From the NCBI GenBank assembly GCA_050248735.1, contig JBFWRU010000002.1, positions 124,001 to 188,000 of the forward strand: a stretch of DNA of 64,000 nucleotides, in the 5' to 3' direction. This document shows positions 49,559 to 59,491 of the stretch, piece by piece (position 1 is the stretch's first letter; the number at the start of each line of letters is the position of its first letter). A model generated the notes under the pieces. It was not told where the DNA came from, did no database searches, and saw only the letters and a list, made by a program, of their open reading frames with translations. Both the position numbers and the translations under genes were made by a program. The DNA comes from JACKFE01 sp050248735. GTDB lineage: Bacteria > Nitrospirota > Nitrospiria > Nitrospirales > UBA8639.

Positions 49559-50344
49559 TTGCTGCAATGGGAGTTTGCGTTCCAACAGGTCTGGCAATAT
49601 CTCGTGGTACTCGTCAGAACCGCTGCCATTCTTTCCACCCTTCCCTTGCTGGGAGGACGATCGGTTCCCAACCGCATCAAAATCGGATTCGCCACGGCCA
49701 TTGCGTTGGTGGTGACCCCGGTCGTGACCTTTTCGCTCCCTAACAACTGGCTGCAGCCCAGCAATCTCCTCATTGCGATTGCCACCGAAATCCTCATTGG
49801 TCTGGTCCTGGGTATGGCTACGCGTTTACTCATGACTGCGGTTGAATTGGCGGGAAACGTTATGGGATTTCAAGTGGGATTTGCCGTGGCCGGGGTATTG
49901 GACCCCGTGACCCAAGTGGAAACCCCCGTATTTGGTCAATTGCTCATGATGTTAGCCACCTTGGTGTATTTTGCGGTGGATGGCCATCATTTGGTGTTGT
50001 TGGCATTAGGGAGCAGTTTTCAGATGATTCCTCCCTTTGGATCCCACCTCAGTGCACCATTGTTGAGTAGCGTGACCGAGGCATTCCAACAATCTTTTGA
50101 AACGGGTTTAAAGCTGGCGTTTCCGGTCATGGCGGCCACGTTTCTCATCCATGTCAGCCTGGGGTTGTTAGGACGATTTATCCCACAGATGAATGTGTTA
50201 ATGACCAGTTTTCCAATTACCATTGCGGTGGGCCTGTTGGTGCTGGGATTAGGATTGCCGTTTGTCACCTTTGTATTTCAGAACTCGATTCTGGGTCTTG
50301 AATCCGTTCTGTGGAATCTGTTGCAGGAATTAGGGCATGGCTGA
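49559..50344 (+). CDS. fliR: Flagellar export gate protein FliR
   Basis: The protein has 261 residues with about six membrane helices. Segments include VLVRTAAILSTLPLLGGRSVPNRIKIGFATAIALVV near the N terminus and LAGNVMGFQVGFAVAGVLDPVTQVETPVFGQLLMMLATLVYFAVDGHH in the middle. One FliR closes the FliP pentamer. The only plausible start I find after the in-frame stop is TTG at 49559, with AAAGGAT about ten bases upstream. It overlaps flhB by eight bases. Confidence 0.92.
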   Translation: MLQWEFAFQQVWQYLVVLVRTAAILSTLPLLGGRSVPNRIKIGFATAIALVVTPVVTFSLPNNWLQPSNLLIAIATEILIGLVLGMATRLLMTAVELAGNVMGFQVGFAVAGVLDPVTQVETPVFGQLLMMLATLVYFAVDGHHLVLLALGSSFQMIPPFGSHLSAPLLSSVTEAFQQSFETGLKLAFPVMAATFLIHVSLGLLGRFIPQMNVLMTSFPITIAVGLLVLGLGLPFVTFVFQNSILGLESVLWNLLQELGHG

Positions 50345-51416
50345 AAATAAAGACGGGGCTGAAAAAACAGAGCAACCCAGTGGAAGGCGGCTGGAAGAGG
50401 CCAGAAAAAAAGGGCAGGTTCCCACTACGAAGGAACTTCCCCCGTTGGTGGTTCTGGTCGGCGGAGTGGGGCTGATCTCTCTGTGGGCGCCTGCCGCGTT
50501 ATTGGAATTAAACCAGCATCAACGAAATTGGTTTGAACAGGCCGGAACTCTTCAATTAACGCCCTCCACGTTATATGTCCTCGTGATGCAAATCACCCAG
50601 GATATTTTCGTGCCCCTGTTGCCCTTTGGATTTCTCGTGGCCTTATTGGGCATGGCATCTCTGCTCATCCAAACGGGACCGATGTGGATCGAACAGGCGC
50701 TGCAGCCCAAGCCAGACAAACTTCATCCCAAAAACGGATTGAAACGAATTTTTTCCCTTAAAGGTGTGGTGGACCTGCTGAAGTCCCTCCTGAAGTTAGC
50801 CGGGATCGGCGGCATTATTTTTCTGATCTTTTCACGAGAAATGCCCAAAATTCTTCAGTTTCCGCTCATGAACCTTGTGGAAGCCTTTGCGGGAGTGTGG
50901 GGGCTGGTATGGGAAATCGTGTTGTCCGTGGCTGGTGCATTGTTGGTGTTGGCCATCCTGGATTTTTTTTATCAGCGCTGGCAGATGAATGAAGATATGA
51001 AAATGACCAAACAGGAAGTCAAGGATGAGTCCAAAGATGTGGAAGGCGACCCGCAAATCCGATCCCGTCGATTAAGTCTCCAGCGGGAACGTTCCCGTCA
51101 ACGCATGTTACAGGCGGTGCCAAAAGCCGATGTGGTGATTACCAATCCTACACACGTGGCCGTCGCCCTGCGATATGAGACGGGAAAAATGGATGCGCCG
51201 GTCATGGTGGCGAAAGGGGCCGGGTTTGTGGCGGAAAAGATTAAACAGATTGCCAGGCATGCCGGTGTCCCGATCGTCGAAAATCGAAGTCTGGCTCGTG
51301 GACTGTTTAAAGCCGTCAAAGTCGGGCAGCAGGTTCCGCATTCATTGTATCAAGCCGCCGCCGAGGTGCTGGCCTATGTCTATCGCTTGAAACGAATGAA
51401 TGAGGGGACGGGGTAA
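50337..51416 (+). CDS. flhB: Flagellar export switch protein FlhB
   Basis: The protein has 359 residues. The N-terminal segment EKTEQPSGRRLEEARKKGQVPTTKEL is characteristic. Four membrane helices follow (about 35-52, 90-112, 145-165, 188-212). The cytoplasmic domain carries the self-cleavage motif NPTH at 270-273 in VVITNPTHVAVALRY, so the protein should cut itself and switch from hook to filament export with FliK. The ATG overlaps the fliR end by eight bases. Confidence 0.95.
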   Translation: MAENKDGAEKTEQPSGRRLEEARKKGQVPTTKELPPLVVLVGGVGLISLWAPAALLELNQHQRNWFEQAGTLQLTPSTLYVLVMQITQDIFVPLLPFGFLVALLGMASLLIQTGPMWIEQALQPKPDKLHPKNGLKRIFSLKGVVDLLKSLLKLAGIGGIIFLIFSREMPKILQFPLMNLVEAFAGVWGLVWEIVLSVAGALLVLAILDFFYQRWQMNEDMKMTKQEVKDESKDVEGDPQIRSRRLSLQRERSRQRMLQAVPKADVVITNPTHVAVALRYETGKMDAPVMVAKGAGFVAEKIKQIARHAGVPIVENRSLARGLFKAVKVGQQVPHSLYQAAAEVLAYVYRLKRMNEGTG

Positions 51417-51419
51417 GGC

Positions 51420-51520
51420 GTGAGAAGTAAAAAGAGCAAAGTAAGGAATGAGAAGAATGAAGGAACAGCAAGGGTTCATCCGGTTTCTCCTTTTGACGGT
51501 TTTCTTCTCACTTTTCACTT
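51420..51520. repeat. Imperfect palindrome between flhB and flhA
   Basis: GTGAGAAG (51420-51427) is matched by CTTCTCAC (51504-51511), and the adjoining AGTAAAAAG and TTTTCACTT also largely pair. The inner part is purine-rich on one side and pyrimidine-rich on the other. It resembles the extra arms in both cobalamin riboswitches, which share AGAAGG and CTTCTCAC halves. The element could be a small dispersed repeat (inference); it fills the 157-base gap. Confidence 0.5.
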
Positions 51521-51573
51521 CGTAGGATGTCAAGATTACAGTTCACGGTAGATCGTAAGAGGCACATACAAGA

Positions 51574-53679
51574 ATGGATTTCGATTCCAAACAACTGAAA
51601 GCCGATCTGACTCCGGCCCATTACGGGGATGTGTTGTTGCCGGTGGGGGTGATCGGCATGCTCCTGGTGATGCTGCTTCCCTTGCCTTCCTTGTTATTGG
51701 ATTTGTTTCTTTCCTTCAGTATTACGCTGGCCTTGTTGATCCTGCTGGTCACCATGAATGCCGGCCGTCCGGTGGAGTTTTCGGTCTTTCCCTCCGTATT
51801 GCTTCTGACCACACTGTTTCGTCTGGCGTTGAATATTGCCTCCACCCGCGCCATTCTGTTGAACGGGAATACCGGGCCGGACGCGGCCGGGGAAGTGATT
51901 CGGGTTTTTGGAGAGTTCGTGGTCGGAGGCAATTATGCCGTGGGGATCGTGGTCTTTTCGATCCTGGTCATTATCAACTTTGTCGTGATTACCAAAGGGG
52001 CCACTCGGATTGCCGAAGTGGCGGCCCGTTTCACTTTAGATGCGATGCCGGGACGGCAGATGAGCATCGACGCCGATTTGAATGCGGGGATTATCGATGA
52101 GAGCGAGGCCAGAACCCGGCGTGAACTGATCGCCAAGGAAGCGGATTTTTACGGGTCCATGGACGGAGCCAGTAAATTTGTCCGTGGCGATGCGATGGCC
52201 GCGCTCATGATTATTTTCATTAATGTGGTCGGCGGCCTGGGTATCGGGGTACTGGAGCATAATATGTCGTTCATGGAAGCGGCAAAACGGTTTACCCTGT
52301 TGACGGTGGGCGATGCCATTGTCGCTCAGATTCCCGCCCTGATTATGTCCACGGCGGCCGGTATTATTATTACCCGGGTGTCGACTACCACCAGTTTAGG
52401 GCGGGATCTGACAGAGCAGATTTTTTTCAACCCCCAACTTGTGGCGGCCGTTTCCGGCATGTTGTTTTTCATGGGATTTATGCCCGGGTTGCCGCACTTT
52501 GCCTTTTTGTCATTGGCCGGCCTCTCCGCCGCTCTGGCCTACCGGTTGTGGCAACGAAAGCAGAAAACCGCGCATGCCAAAGCCGCCACTCAACAGAAAG
52601 AAAAATCCACCGCGCCCGCAACCGACAATCTCGATTCGATCACCCCCCCGGATTTATTGGAGCTCCATGTGGGCTATGGACTGGTGGCGTTTGTGGATCA
52701 GGCTCAGGGCGGGGAACTGTTGGAACGGATTCGGTCCATCCGGCGACAAACGGCATTGGATTTGGGTTTTGTCGTGCCCGCCGTCCATATACGGGATAAC
52801 CTTCAATTGAAACCTCATGATTACAGTATTCTGCTCAAGGGCATTCAGGTGGCCAAGGGCGAACTCCTGCCCAGGCATCTGTTGGCGATCAATCCCGGTC
52901 AAGCCAGGAAGGGCTTGGAGGGAAAACCAGGGAAGGACCCCTGCTTCGGATTGCCGGCCGTGTGGATTGCTCCGACAGAAAAGGAGCGGGCCCAAATGGA
53001 TGGCTATACCGTCGTAGACGGTCCCGCCATTATTGCGACGCATTTGACGGAAATTATTAAAACCAATGGGCATGAATTGCTGGGTCGGCAAGAGGTCCAG
53101 AATTTGCTGGATAACCTGGCCAAGACCTATCCAAAGGTGGTGGACGATTTGATTCCCGCTCAATTAACGCTTGGTGCCGTGGTGAGAATCCTCAAGAATC
53201 TCCTACGGGAACGAGTATCCATTCGCGATCTCCGATCGATTTTAGAGGCTGTCGCGGATTACACCATGCAGAGTAAGGATCCTGACACCCTGACGGAATA
53301 TGCCCGGCAAAATTTATCCAGAACGATTTCCAGCCAGTATATGAATGCAGAAGGCGTGGTTCAGGTGATCAGCTTGGATCCGCTTCTGGATCGACGTCTT
53401 ACGGAGACGATGAAACCTCAAGGAGGAGAAGACAAGGGCCTGCCTCCCAGCCTGCTCAATCAGGTCGTCACGTCCATGCGCAATGCCATTGAGCGGGTCG
53501 TGAGCCAGGGTTATCAACCGGTGTTGTTGTGTTCCCAGTCCATCCGGTCCCAACTGTTTCGCGTGATCTCGCCGGGCATTCATGCCCTAGCGGTGTTGTC
53601 GCCGAATGAGTTGGACCCCAAGGTCAAAATTCAAGCCATAGAAGTTGTGAGGTTGCCACATGAAGCTGAAACGGTTTGA
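51574..53679 (+). CDS. flhA: Flagellar export gate protein FlhA
   Basis: The protein has 701 residues. The N-terminal half has about eight membrane helices and the family segments SITLALLILLVTMNAGRPVEFSVFPSVLLLTTLFRLALNIASTR, MPGRQMSIDADLNAG and GAMDGASKFVRGDA-type sequence (SMDGASKFVRGDAMA), the FHIPEP loop. The C-terminal cytoplasmic domain (about 350-701) docks chaperone-substrate complexes. It forms a nonameric ring at the export gate. It overlaps flhF by 20 bases. Confidence 0.96.
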   Translation: MDFDSKQLKADLTPAHYGDVLLPVGVIGMLLVMLLPLPSLLLDLFLSFSITLALLILLVTMNAGRPVEFSVFPSVLLLTTLFRLALNIASTRAILLNGNTGPDAAGEVIRVFGEFVVGGNYAVGIVVFSILVIINFVVITKGATRIAEVAARFTLDAMPGRQMSIDADLNAGIIDESEARTRRELIAKEADFYGSMDGASKFVRGDAMAALMIIFINVVGGLGIGVLEHNMSFMEAAKRFTLLTVGDAIVAQIPALIMSTAAGIIITRVSTTTSLGRDLTEQIFFNPQLVAAVSGMLFFMGFMPGLPHFAFLSLAGLSAALAYRLWQRKQKTAHAKAATQQKEKSTAPATDNLDSITPPDLLELHVGYGLVAFVDQAQGGELLERIRSIRRQTALDLGFVVPAVHIRDNLQLKPHDYSILLKGIQVAKGELLPRHLLAINPGQARKGLEGKPGKDPCFGLPAVWIAPTEKERAQMDGYTVVDGPAIIATHLTEIIKTNGHELLGRQEVQNLLDNLAKTYPKVVDDLIPAQLTLGAVVRILKNLLRERVSIRDLRSILEAVADYTMQSKDPDTLTEYARQNLSRTISSQYMNAEGVVQVISLDPLLDRRLTETMKPQGGEDKGLPPSLLNQVVTSMRNAIERVVSQGYQPVLLCSQSIRSQLFRVISPGIHALAVLSPNELDPKVKIQAIEVVRLPHEAETV

Positions 53680-54997
53680 AGCGCTAACGTTACAGGAGGC
53701 CCTCCACGCGGTCAAAGCGGAGCTGGGGCCCGAGGCGGTCATCGTCTCATCCCGTCGTGTCCAAAAGGGCGGTGGACTGTTCGGGTTAATGAGTCAAACC
53801 ATGGTGGAAGTGACCGCAGCAGTGGATCAACCTCAGAAGGTGGAGCCGGCACGCAAGCCGCCCATGGCGGTGTTAGCCGCGTTGAGAAACGCGTCAGCCC
53901 CGGTCGAGAAATCCAGTCCGCACAAATCCGAACCGGCTCCTGAAGCACATTTTCAGGACCAGTTGAAGGTGGCCACCGCCCTGGATCCGATGAAAGAGCA
54001 GATGCAGGAGATGCGGGAAGACATCCGGCGGTTGCGGGAGGAAAATCGTGATCCAGAGCGGGTCCTGGGTCCGCTCCGACAGGAACTGGAAGGTCTGCGC
54101 ATCGTGGTAGGGGAGGCACTGGAACATCGGTTGCGAACACGCGTCGAGGGATTGCCCGGCGGGCTGATCGAAGATTACCAGGGTCTGGTGTCTCAGGGCG
54201 TGAACTCCCAGAGGGCTCACGATCTGCTTCGGTCCATTGTGGAAACGTTAGGGACCGTGAATGTCGCCAATCGGGACATGGTGAAAGACCTGATCGTGGA
54301 ACGGATGGAGCAGGCTTTGTCCGCGCCTGGAACGGGACTGACCAAATCTCATGAACAAAAAATCCTGATGCTGGTGGGACCGACGGGAGTCGGGAAAACC
54401 ACCACCGTCGCCAAGTTGGCCGGAATGGCCCGCCAACAACATCCGGACAGTAAAACCGTGCTGATCACGTTGGATACCTATCGCGTGGCCGCAGTGGAAC
54501 AATTACGGGTGTATGCGAAAATTTTAAAAATGCCTCTTGAAGTCGCGGTCTCTCCACAGGACCTCCTGGATTCTGTTCTTCGTCATGAACAGGCCGATTA
54601 TATTTTGATTGATACGGCGGGGCGGAGTCCCCGCGATCAAGGTGGCTATGATGAATTGATTGCCCTGAATCGCGGGAGATTGAGACTTGAAAATCATCTG
54701 GTGTTGGCCGCACCGGTGGCCGAGGCCGGGCTGATGGAGGTGATTCGCCGGTATCAATCCCTGCCGATTCATCGGATCATATGGACCAAATTGGATGAAG
54801 TGGCCACCTATGGCACCGTGTTTAATGTCCTGGCGCAGGCCGGTATACCCGCGTCGTTTCTTTCCGCCGGCCAACGGGTACCGGAGGATTTGGAGGTGGC
54901 CACGCGAAGACGACTGGTGGAGTTGGCCAGGGGAGAAGGATTGGCGCCGATTTCACCCTCTCGAACTCTTGCCGGAGTTGGTGGAGGCAATCAGTGA
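53660..54997 (+). CDS. flhF: Flagellar SRP-like GTPase FlhF
   Basis: The protein has 445 residues. The N-terminal basic part (MKLKRFEALTLQEALHAVKAELGPEAVIVSSR) is typical and precedes a Pro-rich linker. The N domain lies at about 130-225 and the GTPase from 235: the P-loop GPTGVGKTT at 240-248, then LDTYRVAAVEQLRVYAKIL, LIDTAGRSPRDQ and WTKLDEVATYGTVFNV. FlhF sets where, usually at a pole, the flagellum is built. It overlaps both flhA and flhG, so coupling is tight. Confidence 0.94.
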   Translation: MKLKRFEALTLQEALHAVKAELGPEAVIVSSRRVQKGGGLFGLMSQTMVEVTAAVDQPQKVEPARKPPMAVLAALRNASAPVEKSSPHKSEPAPEAHFQDQLKVATALDPMKEQMQEMREDIRRLREENRDPERVLGPLRQELEGLRIVVGEALEHRLRTRVEGLPGGLIEDYQGLVSQGVNSQRAHDLLRSIVETLGTVNVANRDMVKDLIVERMEQALSAPGTGLTKSHEQKILMLVGPTGVGKTTTVAKLAGMARQQHPDSKTVLITLDTYRVAAVEQLRVYAKILKMPLEVAVSPQDLLDSVLRHEQADYILIDTAGRSPRDQGGYDELIALNRGRLRLENHLVLAAPVAEAGLMEVIRRYQSLPIHRIIWTKLDEVATYGTVFNVLAQAGIPASFLSAGQRVPEDLEVATRRRLVELARGEGLAPISPSRTLAGVGGGNQ

Positions 54998-55920
54998 GCA
55001 TGCGGGATGCCGTTGTCACAGCAGGCATGAGGTACACCAGGCCCGATCAGGCCAGCGGCCTGCGGCAAGCCATGAGTCCTCACGGAGTGATTCCGATGCC
55101 GAAGGTCCAGGTCGTGGCTGTCAGTTCCGGCAAGGGCGGGGTCGGTAAAACCAATGTGGTGGTGAATTTGGCCGTGGCATCCGCCCGTCAGGGTCGAAAG
55201 GTGTTGGTCATGGATGCGGACCTGGCCCTGGGGAACGTGGATATCGTCTTGGGCGTGACGCCCAAATATACCATTGAAGATGTGCTGTCCGGACAGCAGC
55301 GCTTGAGTCAGGTTCTCACGCCAGGTCCGGCCGGCATCCATATTTTGCCGGCTACCTCCGGGGGGCAGGAGTTCTCTCACCTCACCTACGAACAGCAATT
55401 GCATTTACAATCCGCGTTTTTGCAGCTACCGGATCCTCCCGACCTCTTGTGTATCGATTGTGCGGCGGGCATTTCGGCCAATGTGCTGTATTTTAGTTTG
55501 GTTGCGCATGAGACGCTGGTGGTGGTGACACCTGATCCGAGTTCGTTGACCGATGCCTATGCGTTGGTCAAGGTATTGTCGACCCGGTATCACTTACGAT
55601 CATTTCGGTTGCTCATCAATCGGGCAAAGAATGTGCAAGAGGGCAAAGAGGTGTTTCGAAAATTCAGCCTGGTGACGGATCGATTTCTCACGCTGACGTT
55701 GGATTATGTGGGATGCATTCCTCAGGATGATTACGTGAGCATGGCCGTGACTCAACAACGGGCGGTCTGCGACCTGTATCCACGGGCTCCATCCAGCCGG
55801 GCATTTCACACGTTGGCCTCCACTGTTCATCAGTGGGCAATCGACCCCTCCTGGCAAGGAGGATTTCAATTATTCGGGCCGGCCGCCATGGCCGCCACAC
55901 AATCTGTCATGGAAGGATAA
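54994..55920 (+). CDS. flhG: Flagellar number regulator FlhG (FleN/YlxH), MinD-like ATPase
   Basis: The protein has 308 residues and starts at GTG overlapping flhF by four bases. A short N-terminal helix with QASGLRQAM is the type of segment that stimulates FlhF. The MinD-like ATPase has the deviant Walker A SGKGGVGKT at 45-53, MDADLALGNVDIVLGV and DLLCIDCAAGIS. It limits flagellar number by acting on FlhF and, in some species, on the sigma-54 regulator. fliA follows three bases after its stop. Confidence 0.93.
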   Translation: MSMRDAVVTAGMRYTRPDQASGLRQAMSPHGVIPMPKVQVVAVSSGKGGVGKTNVVVNLAVASARQGRKVLVMDADLALGNVDIVLGVTPKYTIEDVLSGQQRLSQVLTPGPAGIHILPATSGGQEFSHLTYEQQLHLQSAFLQLPDPPDLLCIDCAAGISANVLYFSLVAHETLVVVTPDPSSLTDAYALVKVLSTRYHLRSFRLLINRAKNVQEGKEVFRKFSLVTDRFLTLTLDYVGCIPQDDYVSMAVTQQRAVCDLYPRAPSSRAFHTLASTVHQWAIDPSWQGGFQLFGPAAMAATQSVMEG

Positions 55921-55923
55921 GGC

Positions 55924-56703
55924 ATGAAACGAGGTCAACTGACGGCTCCCCCGGTGAAAGCGAACGTCGCGATTCCGACGAAAATGTGCCTCTCGTTGCA
56001 GGACCGGGAAAATTTGATCCAGGAATTTTTGCCGGTGATCAAATATATGGCCATGCGGTTGGCCATGCGTGTCTCCAACGGATTGAATGTGGAAGACCTG
56101 ATGAGCGCAGGCATGGTGGGGCTGTTGGATGCCATGACCAAATTCGATCCGTCACGGGAAATCAAGTTTCGTACCTATGCGGAATTCAGGATTCGGGGAG
56201 CGATGCTGGATGAAATCCGGGCGATGGATTGGGTGCCCCGGTCGATGCGCGAACGAATCGGGAAAATCCAACATGCCGCCAATGAATGGACCAAACGAAA
56301 AGGGCGTCCACCCTCCGAAGCCGAGTTGGCCGAGGTTCTGGGAATTGAGCCTCACGAAGTGGATGAAACCCTGCTGCAAGCCAAAGGGTCAGTCGTTTTG
56401 AGTTTGGAAGATCTCGGGACCAATGATGAGGACAGTCATCCGATCTTAGATGCCCTGGCCGATCGGGAGCAGCCCACACCGCTGGAGTCGTTGGTATCGG
56501 AGGATGCCCGTCGCGCCCTCGTAGAAGCCATTGAACGCCTTCCGGAACGTCAACGCCTGGTGCTCACGCTCTATTATTTTGAGGAATTGACCATGAAGGA
56601 AATCGGAGTGGTTCTGAGTGTGACCGAATCGCGCATTTGCCAATTGCATGCTCAAGCGATGATCCGACTGAAGGCCCTTCTCCATGCCCGATTGGATCGG
56701 TAG
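55924..56703 (+). CDS. fliA: Flagellar sigma factor FliA (sigma-28)
   Basis: The protein has 259 residues and is complete. Region 2 has LPVIKYMAMRLAMRVSNGLNVEDLMSAGMVGLLDAMTKFDPSREIKFRTYAEFRIRGAMLDEIRAMDWVPRSM in order, region 3 has GRPPSEAELAEVLGI, and region 4 has LPERQRLVLTLYYFEELTMKEIGVVLSVTESRICQLHAQAM, all as expected. It directs late flagellar and chemotaxis genes, normally held by the anti-sigma factor FlgM, which is not in this window. It ends the fliL-to-fliA operon. Confidence 0.96.
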   Translation: MKRGQLTAPPVKANVAIPTKMCLSLQDRENLIQEFLPVIKYMAMRLAMRVSNGLNVEDLMSAGMVGLLDAMTKFDPSREIKFRTYAEFRIRGAMLDEIRAMDWVPRSMRERIGKIQHAANEWTKRKGRPPSEAELAEVLGIEPHEVDETLLQAKGSVVLSLEDLGTNDEDSHPILDALADREQPTPLESLVSEDARRALVEAIERLPERQRLVLTLYYFEELTMKEIGVVLSVTESRICQLHAQAMIRLKALLHARLDR

Positions 56704-56941
56704 GCCGCTCGACCGGTGAGCCTGACGATCTATCTATGGAACTTATCCGTATCCCGTCAGTGTTTTCTTCGAAATGGTCTCTCCGGATCAATGAAGTTCT
56801 CCCTTAGCCGATTTCCAACCACCGCCATCGTGGTGTGTCGGTTTCTTGAGTTTGCCGTCGTCCCAACCGACGAATCATTGTGGTCTCTTTCCAACGCTAT
56901 CATGCCTTCGCAGCAATCGTCCTGAGGCACTCGAACAAGCC

Positions 56942-58192
56942 ATGAGTCATCCGGTGTCTCCAGCGTCGAAACTTCCTCAGCGCCCGAATCCGGAGAGGTC
57001 CAATGTTCCGTATACCATTTTAGTCGTTGACGACGAACAAATTGTGCGGATGGTCGCCAAACGCCGCCTGGGTGCCTTGGGCTACCGGATATTGGAGGCG
57101 GAAGACGGCGAAGAAGCGCTTCTGATTCTTCGGCGGGAACCGGTGGATCTGGTGTTGGCGGATTGGATGATGCCGAACCTGGACGGGCCGGGGTTGTGCA
57201 AAATTGTTAAAGCCGATGAGCAACTGCGGAATATCCATTTTATATTTATGACTTTGTTGGATAAACCTGCCGAACTGGCCAAAGGGTTAAAACTGGGTGC
57301 GGATGATTTTCTTTCCAAAAGTGCCTCGGACCAGGAAATTGCCGCACGGGTGACGGCGGGACTTCGCATCCGTCAACTGCTCATGGATCTCGAAAAATCC
57401 AACCAACTCGTATCCGCGAAAAAAGCCGAACTGGATGCCGAGTTGCAATCGGGGGCTGACTTTGTCCGGTCAGTGCTTCCTTCGAAGGGTGAAGTGGTTC
57501 CCGGCGTATACCTGGACTGGAGGTTTATACCCTCCCTGAAGTTGGGCGGAGATTTGTTTCAAGTTTCGAATTGGAGTCCGGATTTCATCGGGCTGATGAT
57601 CCTGGATATGTCGGGTCATGGAATCGGAGCGGCCTTGCGGGCCATTTCGTTATCCAATTTCTTTCAGAAAGACCATGTCCTGTTTCAATTTCGAAGCATG
57701 GATCCTGGCCACATCCTGTCAAAATTAAACACACGGTATCCGCTGAGTGAGCAAGGTGAATATTTCACCATTTGGTTGGGAGTCTATCAATGCTCCACCG
57801 GGGTGCTTCGGTATGCATCCGCCGGGCATCCGGGAGGGGTTTTGGTTCGCCCCGGGGAATCGAAACGCATTCTGGGCCAGAAGGCCTGGCCGATCGGATT
57901 TTCTCCCGACGAAACTTTTGATACGCAAGAGGTCGTCATTCGGCCGGGGGACCGCCTCTACCTCTTTAGCGACGGCATTTATGAAGTGCTGAACGGTCAC
58001 AATGAAATCTGGGGGCAAGACCGCCTGCAGCAAGCCTTGGACGGCTTGTCCTCAAGTTCCATGGCGGACGGTTTGGAACGTATTGTCGGGCAGAGTCAGG
58101 CATGGCAGGAGAAAATGACTTTCGGCGATGACGTGGCCCTTGTGGGGTTGGAATTTGAAACGGGGCATTCGACCACTTCAGGCAAACCCTAG
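56942..58192 (+). CDS. Response regulator with PP2C-type (SpoIIE/RsbU) phosphatase domain
   Basis: The protein has 416 residues from the ATG at 56942. The receiver (about 24-140) has VVDDE, phosphoacceptor D74 in LADWMMPNLDG and K126. A helix links to the SpoIIE-type phosphatase (about 180-405) with LGGDLF, the metal-binding DMSGHGIGAAL, YASAGHPGG, LFSDGIYEV and FGDDVALVGLEF. Such proteins remove phosphate from STAS anti-sigma antagonists, here gated by a receiver. The next gene encodes a receiver-kinase and a later one a STAS protein, a full partner-switching set. The gap upstream (56704-56941) shows no clear promoter. Confidence 0.88.
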   Translation: MSHPVSPASKLPQRPNPERSNVPYTILVVDDEQIVRMVAKRRLGALGYRILEAEDGEEALLILRREPVDLVLADWMMPNLDGPGLCKIVKADEQLRNIHFIFMTLLDKPAELAKGLKLGADDFLSKSASDQEIAARVTAGLRIRQLLMDLEKSNQLVSAKKAELDAELQSGADFVRSVLPSKGEVVPGVYLDWRFIPSLKLGGDLFQVSNWSPDFIGLMILDMSGHGIGAALRAISLSNFFQKDHVLFQFRSMDPGHILSKLNTRYPLSEQGEYFTIWLGVYQCSTGVLRYASAGHPGGVLVRPGESKRILGQKAWPIGFSPDETFDTQEVVIRPGDRLYLFSDGIYEVLNGHNEIWGQDRLQQALDGLSSSSMADGLERIVGQSQAWQEKMTFGDDVALVGLEFETGHSTTSGKP

Positions 58193-58219
58193 CTGAAATC
58201 AAAGGGAATCATTGGCTGT

Positions 58220-59140
58220 ATGAAACGCCGTCCGAATATTCTCTTGGTCGATGATGACCCGATGAACCGAGACGTATTGTGGGAAATCCTCCGGGAGGAG
58301 CCCTATCGATTGGTCCAGGCCGCCAACGGGCAGGCAGCCATTGAGATGATCCACCAGTCCTCAAGCGTATTTGATGTGATTGTTCTGGATCGGGTGATGC
58401 CGGGCATGAACGGGTTGGAGCTGATGGCCCAATTGAAACAGGACGCAAAATTCCAATGGATACCGGTCATCATGGCGACCGCAGCCGGTACGCCGGAGGA
58501 AATCTGTGAAGGAATGGAAGCCGGAGTATTTTTTTATTTGATTAAGCCCTTCGAGGCCCACACGTTGGTCCGGATGGTCCGCGCCGCTCTGGAGGATGGA
58601 CGGAAATGGCAAGGCATCCAGCGGAGTTTGAACGCACCCGTGTACAGTGTGCAGTTCTTGCAGAGCGGACAATTTCATATTCGAACGATGGAAGACGCGT
58701 ATGCCCTGTCTATTTTTTTAGCGCAGGCGTGCGAAGATTCCGAAAAGGTGGCGTTTGGACTCAACGAGCTCCTGTGCAATGCGGTGGAGCATGGCAATTT
58801 GGGCATTGGGTTTGATGAGAAAACCCGTTTGCAAGCCGCCAATATCTGGGAAGACGAAATCGAACGCCGATTGGTTCTTCCGGATAATCTGTCAAAAACA
58901 GTGGCGGTTCAGGTCGAGCGAGGTCCGGAGATCCTGGCGGTGACCATTACGGATCAGGGCGCGGGGTTCAATTGGCAGAACTATGAGGTACTTCATCCGG
59001 AGCGGGGGGGGGAAAGTCATGGACGGGGCATTGCGATGGCGAAAGCTCTCAGTTTTCAACAAATGGAGTATCTGGGGCGGGGAAACAGGGTCCGGTGCCT
59101 GATGACTTCGAAGTCATGTCAGCAGTCCAAGCCAGCCTAG
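58220..59140 (+). CDS. Response regulator with anti-sigma-factor-type HATPase domain
   Basis: The protein has 306 residues. The receiver (about 1-125) has LLVDDD, phosphoacceptor D57 in VLDRVMPGMNG and a Lys in LIKPFEAH. The C-terminal GHKL ATPase has the N box ELLCNAVEHGNLGIG, typical of the RsbW/SpoIIAB serine kinases rather than histidine kinases, then ITDQGAGFNW and SHGRGIAMAKALSF. It should phosphorylate a STAS partner on Ser and, by analogy, may bind a sigma or anti-sigma target. It starts 28 bases after the phosphatase gene. No HisKA helix is present, so it is not a sensor kinase. Confidence 0.85.
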   Translation: MKRRPNILLVDDDPMNRDVLWEILREEPYRLVQAANGQAAIEMIHQSSSVFDVIVLDRVMPGMNGLELMAQLKQDAKFQWIPVIMATAAGTPEEICEGMEAGVFFYLIKPFEAHTLVRMVRAALEDGRKWQGIQRSLNAPVYSVQFLQSGQFHIRTMEDAYALSIFLAQACEDSEKVAFGLNELLCNAVEHGNLGIGFDEKTRLQAANIWEDEIERRLVLPDNLSKTVAVQVERGPEILAVTITDQGAGFNWQNYEVLHPERGGESHGRGIAMAKALSFQQMEYLGRGNRVRCLMTSKSCQQSKPA

Positions 59141-59254
59141 CCAAAGCTTTCGGAAAGGGTCTGGCCTAGGGGGGTACGTGGAAACAGGGCCTTTTCGGGC
59201 CATGGTGTCCGGTCGGAGACCTGGGATCCTCCCGAATAAAAAATCTCCAGGATA

Positions 59255-59282
59255 TAAAGTCTGCATAAGAATAGGCCGACAA
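59255..59282 (+). promoter_or_regulatory. Possible sigma-28 promoter before the STAS gene
   Basis: TAAAGT at 59255-59260 and GCCGACAA at 59275-59282 match the flagellar sigma-28 pattern (TAAA, then GCCGATAA), with 16 instead of 15 bases between TAAA and GCCGA. It lies 210 bases before the STAS gene in the 351-base gap 59141-59491, in which I see no gene or hairpin of note. Confidence 0.4.
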
Positions 59283-59491
59283 CTTTTCCCAGAATGGTTT
59301 TGTCCATTTGTGACTATCCATGACAGAGCAATCTGAATGATTTGGGATTATCAATCGGTTGCCGGCGGAAACGTCCGGTCAGTGGAACGTGAACTTGCCC
59401 GATGACAAACAAGAATGGGCATGTCGTGAGCCGACAGAGTACAGGAAGCTTACTCCGGTCCCCATACATACCACTCAACCAAAGGTGAATC